Positions 24,173-35,399 of a stretch of 64,000 nt of DNA are shown here, piece by piece. The notes under the pieces were generated by a model. It saw nothing but the letters and a program-made list of their open reading frames with translations. It had not been told where the DNA came from and searched no databases. Position 1 is the stretch's first letter. Every line of letters begins with the position of its first letter. The position numbers and the translations under genes were made by a program. Source of the DNA: Brugia malayi (Eukaryota; Nematoda; Chromadorea; Rhabditida; Onchocercidae); contig NW_025062478.1 of the NCBI RefSeq assembly GCF_000002995.4, forward strand, positions 12,210,001-12,274,000, in the 5' to 3' direction.

Positions 24173-26023
24173 ATGTCAAAAGAGATAGTAGTTGTGATAC
24201 CTATGGAAGATGGTGATCCATTAGGTGCTGTACCTAATGATAAACTTGTAATCGTCAAGATACAACAGGGTACTCTAGCAGATGGAAAGCTTAAGGTTAT
24301 CATTTACAGGAAGCCAAAGACAAGTAATGGCCTAGCTATCTATTTAAAGTAATTGCTATTTGTGCAATTCTCAATGATTGATTGGATTTGATAACAAAAA
24401 ATATAAATTGACTTAAGTTTACCGGAAAATTTATATATATGTATGCAATTTATGGAATAATTTTAAAATTATTTATGAAGTAATTCTAAGAAATTAAAGA
24501 AATTAATATTATTCCTAATGGATTGCAGGTGGGTGATCAAATTCTTAAGGTAAACGATACGATAGTACGTGACACGGATCACTTTTATCAGTTACTTCGT
24601 TTTGCTCCACCGGTTGCGTCAATTATTCTGGTACGTGATGCAAAGAAAGCAGCTGAATTAGAAGCTAAAGTTCATATACCACCTGAACGAGCCAGATTAA
24701 TCATACGTCGCGATGGATACACTTATTTTGTATCTTCCAATTTTTTTTTTTTTTTTCTTCACTTTAATTAAAATATAAGATTATTATCTTTTAATGACTA
24801 ATATTAATTAATATTTATTTTTAAATCTCATTTATATAAAATATAAATTCAAATTATTTTTCAAAAAAAAAAAAAAAAAAAAGAAATAGATGAAAGAAAA
24901 AGAGTAGTGTTTTACGATTAATAAATAATCTATCTTTCTGATGCTTTAAGACTGAAACTTGTAAGCTTCTTTCTAAGTTTGATCTTTATAATTTGATAGT
25001 AATATTCAAGATGATATCATAAAAATTATTCCATTCACTGTAATAATGTATTTTTTTATTAAAATAAAGGATACAATTAATTCTTAATTCTTTTAGTAAA
25101 GAATTATAATTAATTGTTAATTCTTTTAATTTTTAATGTGATGCAATTCTATTTTTTAGGTTGCTCGAATTGACTGGAAACCTGGTGGTCCTAAGCTTGG
25201 TCTTGGTATTAAGCACTACCAGAATCGTGTATTAGTATCGCGTGCGGATCAGAATTCGCTTGCTGCACAGCAATTGCTGATCGGTGATCATATCATCGAT
25301 ATTGATGGACGTCCAGTAACTGATAAAGATGTATGCCGTGAGCTGCTCCTCAAAAGTCTTCAATCACAACGTTTTGTTACCATGGTTATTGAGCGTCCGG
25401 AGACAATGGAAGCACGACATTGGGTTCAGAGTGCACTTGCCGCATCTGCGGCACAGGCTCCATCTGTTGCAATGAATAGTGACGTACGTGAAATAGCGGC
25501 TCGAGAGAGACAGAAATTAAAGAAGGCTATACCGGTAGTAATTTTATAATTTTATTCTTCATTGCAATTAATAGTATTGACTAAATTGCTTAATAATGAT
25601 TCACTGATTTCAAATTTCATATTTAATATTTTTTTAATTCGATTTATTATTCAATTTCTTGAAAATGATGTTGTGATAGTTTCCATTATTTATCATTGGA
25701 TCTATAACATCAACAATAATTTGAAACATCCTTTCATTTGAATTCTAATAAATTTCAAGCAAGCTAAACTCATAAAACGAGTTGAAATATGTTGAAATAA
25801 TTGTTAAAGAATATGTTTTCCTGAAATTTTAAAAGAACAATATTGTATGATGTATAATTTCTTAATTAAATTAATTTATTAACAATAACTACAGCCAAAG
25901 AAGAGTTGCATGCGAAAATCAACGACCCCTGGTAAACCGATTACAATTAATGAAAATAAACCATCAGAATTTATTATTGCAAGTGATAATGAAGGTAAAA
26001 TGCTTCGTCATGTTAGACGATAA
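24173..26023 (+). CDS. Two-PDZ-domain protein, 275 residues
   Basis: Exons 24173-24295, 24529-24729, 25160-25534 and 25895-26023, all phase 0. PDZ1 (residues about 4-90) has the ligand-carboxylate loop as DPLGAVP, then GTLADGKLKVGDQILKVND. PDZ2 (about 109-190) has KLGLGIKHYQNRVLVSRAD, then LLIGDHIIDIDGRPVTD, a much more canonical GLGF-type loop. Between them lies PPERARLIIRRDGYTY. After PDZ2 comes an Ala-rich helix-like stretch (HWVQSALAASAAQAP), a basic region (ARERQKLKKAIPPKK) and the end MLRHVRR. PDZ domains bind C-terminal peptides and scaffold membrane or cortical complexes; no catalytic or membrane segment is visible. The start is the first ATG after CTCAG, and AATAAA overlaps the stop codon. 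Repeated PDZ proteins of this form are, as far as I know, typical of nematodes; I do not assign a named orthologue. Confidence 0.85.
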
Positions 26024-27388
26024 ATAAATGTGATCTATCAATACTTCCCGGTAACTATTATGCATAGTTCCGGTACTGCTTAACTGGATTGGCAATTAAT
26101 GCGAGCCAATTTGCACTTAAACATTCTCTTATATCAATTAGGCTAATCAGTCACTCATAAGTATTCGGAATAAAGTAATAATTCTTTCTGTTTTGATTCA
26201 TAATAATTATTAATTCAACAAAAAATTGAAAGCTGAGCTTATGGAGGTCCATAATGATAAGCTTTTTACATGAACAGACTCAGTTCGTCTAGTTCCATTT
26301 CACATCATTTGTTGTTTCTGAATACCGGTGCTGACCTCCTGTAAATAAATTCACCATCTCTAAACTTTTAACGTTTACTTTACTGGCTTTCTATGGCTAT
26401 CATTCTTCAAAAAATGGATTCCAAATTTTCAATCTGAGTTTTTCGAATTTTCAACACTAACTGTGACTATAAATCACACATTTCATGCAAATACTGCTGA
26501 TTCATCATTATAAGTCTTACTTCAATCCTAGGTAGCAATTAACAACAATTAATAACAGTTAACCTTTTATCAATTAAGTCTAAAAAAATGACTTCCAAAC
26601 AATTAAAATTCTACGCTAAACAAAGTAAGAAATCAAAAATTCCACTAAGAATTAGTGGAATCTCAATTTCTCAATTTTTTTTGAGATGCGTGAATTATTT
26701 TAAGGTATGAACTAACGAATTACATTTTAATGAGTTATGCAGTAGTAGGAACACAGAAACATAAATGTTTAAACTGATAACCATTCTGCAACAAATGGCA
26801 TTTTGAAAAAACTCTAATAAAAATCTGTTTTTTTTTTTTTTTTTTTTTTTTTAGAGCAACAGACATTAAATCGATAAACATTTACTTTGCAATTACAGAG
26901 ATTCCAGTAACGGAGAAAAAAAAAAAAAAAAAAAAAACTCATCCAACACCTCTTTCATTCAATTAAAGTCCTTTAAAAACCAATTTCTGTTTGTGCCATA
27001 TTATATTTAATTTGAATCTGAATAATAATTTATTGCATCCATTTCCAAGCGGATTTCAATCATTACGATTTTTAAATAAATCACAGTAGCCAATACCCAC
27101 GTGTCATTCCTATTTGTTTGCAAGAAAAATATTTCTAGCATAGTCATGAAAATTCTAAAACCATTGTTTAAAAAATATTTAGTTTTTCTTTTGATTAAGA
27201 AATATATAAGCAGTAAATTGTTACAAAAAAAAAAAAAAAAAAACAAGATAGAAAATGAAGATACAAAAGCAAACATAAATAGTGAAATAACAAGAATTGT
27301 GAAAAAGAATATAAGAGAAACTAAATCAGTAAGACATTTTTAGCTGGTACACAGATAGAAATACTCAATCGAGAATAAAAATCAGTTT
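26024..27388. other. Convergent intergenic interval, PDZ gene to Tudor gene 3' end
   Basis: No coding exon supported. It holds a strong hairpin at 26629-26671, a T-run near 26829, an A-run near 26920, and an inverted-repeat-like GGTAACTA/TAGTTCC pair near 26050. The two neighbouring genes end toward this interval from opposite sides. Confidence 0.6.
26629..26671. repeat. Perfect 10-bp inverted repeat in an extended hairpin
   Basis: ATTCCACTAA (26639-26648) and TTAGTGGAAT (26652-26661) pair perfectly across a 3-nt GAA loop. Outside a 4x4 internal loop, AGAAAT and ATTTCT pair again. The element lies in intergenic DNA, about 0.6 kb after the PDZ gene. Confidence 0.7.
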
Positions 27389-30300
27389 TTAAGATTCATT
27401 TCCGGTTGTGTTCTTGTCAAAATCTGCGAGTGGATTTACATGTTGGTTTTGTTGCGGCGGTAACTGAAACATTAAATAATAACGAATGCATTTGCATTCT
27501 CACAATAATTTCACTTAAAATCGTTCATTTGAGCTTTCTATGTTGTATTTTCGCATGTTCTCATAATTACAAGAAAGGATTGCACTACGATTTGCATTAA
27601 AACATAGTGAAATATAAAGTGGAGGAAATATAAAATGCAATTTACTCATTTCCCATAAATAATGTTGAAGAACCTTTGCAGTTGTTTCAGAATTAATAAA
27701 ATATGATAAGAGATTAAGGTGTAAAAATATGCAAAATTCATTCATAACAGTAATTAAAAATTGCAAATTAATTTCGACATACTTCCTGTTCGCTGCTTTC
27801 TGAACACGCAATTGGTTCGCTTCGCTTATTCTCCTGTAAATAGACACTACGATGAAAAATAAATATATGAATGTATTGCAGTCAAACTGACAAATAATGA
27901 AAAAAAAAAAAAAAAAAACTGAATATATTATGATCTTATTGAAACAACAATGCAGTAGATGAATATAGTATTAAAGAGACATACCATATCAGGGTTGGCA
28001 TATTCAGGACCGTCCGAAGAAAAGTTTTCGTGAGCTGAAAATAAACTTCAGATTTAACAAAAAATATAAAGTGGAACTCTAGCTAATATTCATCAAGATT
28101 ACCAGAATAGCTGATTCAGTGCAGTAATGATATATGTTATGGCTCTTGGTTGTTAATTTTGACACTTTGTAACATTAGCCATCTAACTTTTAAGTAACCT
28201 AATGGTTATTTTAGTTCCTCACTGTTTAATCGAAATACTAGCATAGTGGCTTATATTAACAAATAGAGCGCTGCATTCTTTCTTGATTTTATATTTTTAA
28301 ACTACAAAAGTTTTTCAATAAGTAACATGAACCTGCATTCAAATCGTCAGTGTTAATATGAGGACCGTATTTTCCAGATCGACAACCTCTGTTTGTAATA
28401 TTTCTCTCTCCTCGTCTACCCCAACAACCGTTATTTCGATGAAATGTTTGGCCAAAAGTATTTCGATTTTGCAAGTTAATGCTTTCTTCGAAATTGTCAT
28501 TATAATCGAACTCTCTGTTGCACTCAATTGGACGATATCTACCTTCCTCACAGTTCCAGGAGCGATCATAACCTCTTCTTAAAAGCTTATGTGATATCTT
28601 TTACTTTTTACACTTCCTTTTATAATTTACTAATAAGGTACAAAATTTCCATCAACTCAAAAATTTTGTACCTTACTGCCGAGAAATCAACAATAGTATT
28701 ACATGGCACACAGATACCGCATATCATAAGAGTGTTCATACTCCAAAACCAAATAAAAAAGAACTGTTGTATTCCCGATTATATTAAATACGATAATTGC
28801 TACCTGTATGAGGTGCGCATATCTTTATTTATGAAAAACGAATCCCTTGCATTATCACCTTGACCAAACTGTGCAAACGATCGGTTTCCCTGGTTTCTGC
28901 TGATTATCTCACCAAAATTAAGTATTGTTGGCACCATTACAGGCATGATCATAGGATATGGAATACCAAATCCACAAATACCTGGCCTTTAGCAAAAAAA
29001 AAAAAAAAGTAAAAAACTTATTTCTCATATTCTACACTTGTCTCACTGAAAATAATTCCATTTGTTTTTAACTTTTTATTTTTATGTTGTCATGCTAAAA
29101 ACTGATGGATAAATATTAAGTAGTAGAAAAACGATAAAATTCTCTCCATAGTTTACTCATATTTGTCGTAATTAATTTCATTTTGTTTCCTATTTACACT
29201 GTCTAACTTATTTTTATATCATAATGAGAGGTGTAAATTAAACTTTGACCAGGTGCCGAAAGGTATATTTGTTATCATTGTGCTCATCAAAGAATTTCTG
29301 CGCAATACTTCACCAATTTCCATATTTCTTTGGAATGCTCTCAGAAATGCACTGCTAATACATTGCAATGATGAGCAGGAACACCATGGAGCAAAGAAAT
29401 TACCTTCAAAAGTTACTGTAAAATTATAAAATCACAAATCAAATGAAGTGAAAAATCTCTGAGTGCGTTCTCTTCCACATTAAAAAAATTATTACAATAG
29501 TCATTAAGATCATTTGATGATTTCAATCTAGTATTCGAGATAACAAATTTTCACTGAAGTTCTGCATGATTTCTTGCACGTTATTATATAAAATTTGCAT
29601 TTCTCTTTCTTTATGGATACATCTTAGAGCATTCATAGACTTGTGCCATAAAAGTAATCTTAACCGTAGATATATTTCATTAAAAAATTTCTTAATCTAA
29701 TTATCAGTCTATTTAGTTCTAATTCAAACTCATATGAAGCTCAAGATATTCAAGAACTCCGTATGACTATCCTTAATATTGTTTTATATCTAAACTGAGT
29801 TTTGTTAACCGGAGAAACATACTGTATCCGTTAAAATTAAATGAAACAAGTGAATCGCGGGTGTTCGTCAGTGTGTCTTCATTACCATCATCATCATCGA
29901 TTCGATCAATGTGCACGTTGAAAATGCCTTCTGAATCTCGTGATTTGATGGTAATTTCATATTCGCCACCTTTTTCCAAATGCTACATAATTTTAACGGA
30001 TTACTCATTTGAATAAATCATAATTCAAATTCAATGAAAACTTAGTCTTATTAGCTATCACAAGGATGAAAATAGTCTGAATGAAAAAAGGATAAACTAA
30101 TTCAGAGTTGAATTACCTAGAAGCAAATTCAAATATATAAGGATGAATTACCTGCAAACGAATTCCATTTGCACATTTCTCAAGTCGACAGTGAAACAAA
30201 GCTACCGGTAAGAATAGAATTTTATCTCTCTGAAATTGAACAATTTGCTATAATGATATATGAAGACAAGAAAAAATAATTGTCAAGATTGTCTCTGGCT

Positions 30301-33300
30301 CTTAATATATATTTAGTATCAATATATATATTTATTTATATATTTAGTATCAATATATATATATATTCAGTATCACTTGTACATGACATCAATCCTTTAG
30401 ATTCGCTTTCTATGCTAATCTCTCTTTTTTTGTAACTTAATACCATTTCTACTTCATCATAATACATAACTTACTATTTTTGAGCTCATTAAAAGTAATG
30501 TATAGCAATAGGTAAAGCAAAGTAACCTTGTTAATCACTGATATGTCAAATACATCATTGAATTTAATCCATTTGTAAAAACCATAGTCAACCAAGTATA
30601 CAGAGAATCTGGAATTCATTTACAAAGAGATAATTTCATTACTAGACAAAATGAAAGTGCTGAGCGGAAATGTTATTTGAACGGAACATCAACCAGATAT
30701 GAGAATAATAGAATAAAAGTAGAATAAATAAAAATCTTAAGATAAGGCAAACATCATCACCTTCATCCGTGGAATCCACAGACTGATAGCTTCGTTATGC
30801 ATTTAAGTAAAAGAAAAAAGAAAATAAAATTCAAAAAGGAACCTATTTGTGCTGTTCGCAAATTTGATTATTTCAGCACGACACAAAGAGCGACAACCAC
30901 TGTCAACGCTCGCTTTCACCAAACAACCCACTCCGTTTAACTGGTGAACCAGTGACATGTCAAATTGTGGGCAAGTACTGTAGCGTTGTCGTCCTTCATG
31001 AAGAATCTTAAGAAAATCAAAATATAAGATTTTGCAAAAGGCAAAAATTATTAATGTTTATCAGAAAGTTGTACTGTACTAACTCTTTCTACGGTTGTAA
31101 AGATGTTCGGTTCGAAAACTGAAAAGGTATCAGCTAGTGATGAATCAATTTTATCAAAACGAATGCGCATTGTACGGGGATAGACATACGGCACATATTC
31201 TTTAAATGCGTGTTGTTTGTATGGCAGCTGAAAAAAACAAACAAACAAACAAAAACATTTCTCATAAACTTATAATTTTTATTTCTGACTTTTACTAAAA
31301 GTTTTTATTGCGATGTTATCTTTTGCTGATAAAACAAAATCCATATTTCTAATTGTTAATCATAGCTAACTATCTACTTCACACTGATCATGTATTTTTT
31401 GAATTATTTTAATTAAACAGCAAAAAAAAAAGTAAAGAAGTAGCAGAAAATTAAAATTGCTGAGCATACATCAGATCTCGACTCCATGACGTACATGTCA
31501 TCCATCTCTTCTGAATACAAAATACAATTAGATATAAAAACAATCAGTGATGTCTTATAGAAATTCTAAGAAAATAAAAATCAAATTTTAAAAAATGGCG
31601 CACCGCGATCACAATCAAACCTAGCACCAGGAAAGCCTTCATCATAGTTACGGCGATCAAAAGACATGCCGTTTCCTACAGCTGCTGAATTCCTATCAAA
31701 CTGCTGAAAAAAACAAAATTACTAAATCAAAAGAAACTTGAGTTTGAAAATAAAAAAAAATTGCTTGGCAAAAAAAAGCTTAAACCTACTTACATTATTG
31801 CATTGATTTGTAAAATGGTTTTCAGTGAAAGTGCACGCTTCATTTCCATATGCATTCATCATATCATCGTATTCTATAATATATTTTGTAAGAAAAAACT
31901 TTGATTGCCTTATAACTTTTTTTACTTAAAATTGTTGTATTTCATATTATAGTAAAATAACGACTAGCACTGCTTAGCACTGCTATCGTAAACAAAAAAT
32001 TAAACAATGAAAAAGAAAAAAGTTGGCTACTATAACAACCAAATAACAATGAATCGTTTTAGTCAACTAATTTGATAGTATAATTTGAGGAATTTGTGAC
32101 AAAACATGAAAAATGGTCAGTTTTTTTTTTTTTTCTGTCCTTTTCATTCCCAAGTAAATCTCCGTGAACAAAGCAAAAAACTTGTGTTCAGATCTAAGAA
32201 AATCCTGCAATTCGTGTTTCAGGGATTTTAAGAGTTACCTCCTTGTTCATATTTTTCACCATTACCACCAAGCGCATTTCTACGGCATGCAATCGAATCA
32301 CAATGATAGCGAAAGGGTTCTGTATGCTTTGGCATTGGTGACATGTTGACATTCGACTCCGATATATCTATCAAATGCTATTTCATTAACACAAAAAGCA
32401 AAAACTGTCAATCATATGATTATTTTGAAAAACTAATGTACAAACATACCCTCCATAGTAAATTTTTCTTGTCCTTCTGCTGGTACTAGACTGATATCTT
32501 TTAATTCTGCATATCCACCGTTTCCATAAGAAACCAGTAATCGACCTTTAACACAAAGTCCCACAGACGGGATCACGACTAAGTTACCTGCAAAATTGAC
32601 TCTAGCATTTACATATTACAAAATAATTAATATTACATAAATGAATGAATGAGTTTCAGTTTTAATTACCAATGCTACAGTAAGGAAATCGGATGATTTG
32701 AATATGAAAAAAATAAAACCGTTAATGCAGCGACATTCACGCCCGCTAATTTGCGCTGCCACTTCTCTTTGCTCTTCACCAGCATCAATAACCAAAATGG
32801 GACACATACAGTCGGTATCAATTTTATCACATGAAGTCGATGGAAATAATGCATTTCGTTCCACTTCAACATCGATTCCCTTATCAATCAAACGAACCTT
32901 GAACGGATGGATATAACATACTGTGCAACTGATATCTCTTTAATTTTCATGATGCTCAAACAATATTGAAATGTTTTTTATTACTAAAAAACTCATAAAA
33001 ACTGTTTACATCCTTTTTTTTTTTGAAGAGTTTTCAGTGGTATTAATCATCCAAAATATCAGCATTCTCAAAATCAAAGGAGATATTCCGCTTTTGTGTT
33101 ACATATTTTATCGCCATAAAACATAACAGTAGCAATTAACCTTTGTTAATCTTTCATTTTCAGAAATATCCTTTGCAGCAACACGTTCCACACACTGTCC
33201 AACCCGAATTGTAAATATAGTACCTGGAAATATTAATTTTCTTAATAAAAAAGTAAACACTTAAGAGAAGTAGTACCATTTGACGAGTGATAAGACATTT

Positions 33301-33596
33301 GAAGGCTTTTTTGTCCTGTCATTTATCAATCCCAATGGCATGGAATATTAAGAATGAAGTAGAAAATACTAAAAGTAAATTTTGAAAACGATACCAAAAT
33401 TATTGTCGTTGTTGCTGACATGATCTTCACAATTAAACAAATCCTGTGCTGCTCCGGTTTTGCCTCCTTCTTGTATTCTGGAATCATCGCTAACAACGTG
33501 CGCCACATAAATAATAACTTCAGAACCTTCACCGGAATCACTGACATGGCTAATGAAACCATCAAAATTAACCACTTTTATAAGCTCGTCCGACAT
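27389..33596 (-). CDS. Tudor-domain protein, about 794 residues, 19 exons
   Basis: Exons (minus): 33596-33395, 33223-33128, 32920-32720, 32587-32450, 32367-32239, 31873-31794, 31703-31604, 31510-31470, 31227-31084, 31006-30843, 30608-30527, 30229-30152, 29982-29823, 29415-29250, 28986-28804, 28577-28333, 28034-27985, 27833-27783 and 27463-27389. Phases close exactly. A clear Tudor core spans residues about 388-455: GVGCLVKASVDSGCRS, then RFSVYLVDYGFYKWIKFND, with the VDYG strand typical of the fold. A weaker Tudor-like segment (HPFKVRLIDKGIDVEVERN) lies near residues 100-125. The rest is disordered and rich in Asn, Gly, Asp and Arg, with a Met/Pro-rich patch (IPYPMIMPVMVP). Tudor proteins bind methylated Arg/Lys and act in germ granules and small-RNA pathways; EKL-1 or RSD-6-like proteins are possible relatives, unproven. 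The 33128/32920 splice is the weakest join. Start: first ATG after TTGCAG at 33628. Confidence 0.75.
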
Positions 33597-33634
33597 CTTT
33601 TTTCCCCAGTTTATGAGTTCGATGAATCTGCAAT
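33597..33634 (-). promoter_or_regulatory. Probable trans-splice acceptor and 5' UTR of the Tudor gene
   Basis: On the minus strand TCTATTGCAG ends at 33628 and is followed by about 31 nt and then the ATG at 33596. Such an acceptor with no upstream exon in sight is the usual position for spliced-leader addition in nematodes. The 31 nt are also open in frame with the start codon, so an unseen upstream coding exon cannot be excluded. Confidence 0.45.
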
Positions 33635-35399
33635 AGATAATTTCTATTTTTCAACTGTAACTTCTTATTTGATATCTATTGAAACAAACAGCACTTAAAA
33701 TGAAATGATGGAAGAGTAAGAAAAAAAAGTAGGAATTGACATTATAAAGTTCCAACTTTCAAGATCAGTTGCTTTTATGAAATTATTCTTCAATCGGTCA
33801 AATTGAAACTATCCATCTACGATTCTAAAATGTCGGGAATACTTATCAAGAATAAGAAAAGCTGAATAGTTCTAAGAGTCATTTGTAAGAATACACTGAC
33901 CAATAATATAAATTAACATTTAATGAAGTTGAAAGTACAAAAGTGAAACTAAATCATTCCAAAAATAATTCTCTTTTCAGTCTATCATTCATTTTCTTAA
34001 ACTGAATTTCATACTATCTCATAGCAAAAATTTAATACCTTGTAAGCGGGTTTTAGCTCAGGTGAGATAAAAAAAATTTACCTTTCTTACAGAAAAATCA
34101 AGGACTTTGTTTATCCTATCATTAACTTTATTTTTTTTTTAAAAAAAAAAAATACTTCTCTACAAAGTATTCAGAAATTTCTGTCTCATTTACTCATTTC
34201 AATTGATTACATAAATGCTATATTTGACATAACTTATCATATTACTTTCCTTAACATTTCTTAATGCTAAGGTCAACTACGGTAAATGAATAATTAAAAG
34301 TTAAAATAATTAGTCAAAGATTAAATGGTACACATCTGATCATCGCAATTATTGATACGTGCTAAACGTACGAGATACGTGACTTCACAATCAAACGTGT
34401 GAGACTGTAGAAACCAACTGACTGACCTTCAATATGACTAACTGCAACAATGCGTGCAAGATATATTCATCAGTTTGCACAGTAAAAGAACATAAGACAA
34501 AAACTATTTATGCAAATTTTTTGCGCACTACGAAGAAAAAAAAGAAAGAATTGCAAGTAGTCAGTATGAATATTGCAGTGTACAAGTCATTATTATGTGT
34601 TACACGTGAAAGTGTAACTGTATATTTATGTAAAACGAGAAGAGGAAGAGATATGCTGTAAATTGTTGAGATGGTTTTTGGATTAGCAATGATAATTTTA
34701 ACTTAACTTTTTAAAGTTAAATTGAAATTTTTCTTGTCCCATAACAAAAAGATGAGAATTAAATTGTTTCAAGACAAATCACCAAATTTGCTTAGTCTGA
34801 TTGATTTAATCGATATTCTCACTCCTTGTCATCATTATATGAACATATTTTATAATTATTTGATTTGTTTCGTTATTTTTTCATTTCTTTCCCAAATATA
34901 ATAAATGTGAATGACCAGTGGTGGTCAGTTAGTTAATATCATTACCAATCCATAAGGATAGTAAAGATTAGACATCTACTGGTCATTCCACATTTCTCCT
35001 AATGAAATGCTAAAGATAAAATTGGATGACACTGTAGGTAGTTACACCACAAAGGCAGTGAACTGCCCAAAAAGGTAATATGTAGACTAGGTAATAGGGT
35101 AGGGCAAAGGTGTGATGCAGTGGACGAAACAATTATCCGAGCAATCTGTCCCTCTTCTCGTTTCATTCATCCTAGAAGTCATATAGACGCTCACCCACTT
35201 CCTTTTCAACACCTAAAATTCCTGCAGCAGAGCTGCAATAGTTAGATAATAACTAAAAGCGCTGTCTTGCGTGCGGTAGTTCACTTTTTTAGATTTGAAG
35301 TTTTGATGTGCCCGGGATTTTCTGTTTATTTCCTATACGTGACAAGATTGTGCAACATATATTTTTTTAAGAAGCAAATCTGATCGATACTGAATAAGA
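33635..35399. other. Divergent promoter interval between the Tudor gene and bub-3
   Basis: The two genes point away from each other across this stretch. Short open frames on both strands show no recognisable domain. From about 35,000 to 35,350 the base composition becomes distinctly less AT-rich, consistent with a promoter or 5' UTR of bub-3. No defined motif was identified. Confidence 0.5.

Noticed and set aside
33326..33698. Plus-strand and second minus frame overlapping the first Tudor exon
   Set aside because: Only one frame links in phase to the other Tudor exons; the others carry no domain.
34434..34661. 75-codon plus-strand frame between the Tudor gene and bub-3
   Set aside because: No splice sites, domain or trans-splice acceptor; ends in a basic chance sequence.
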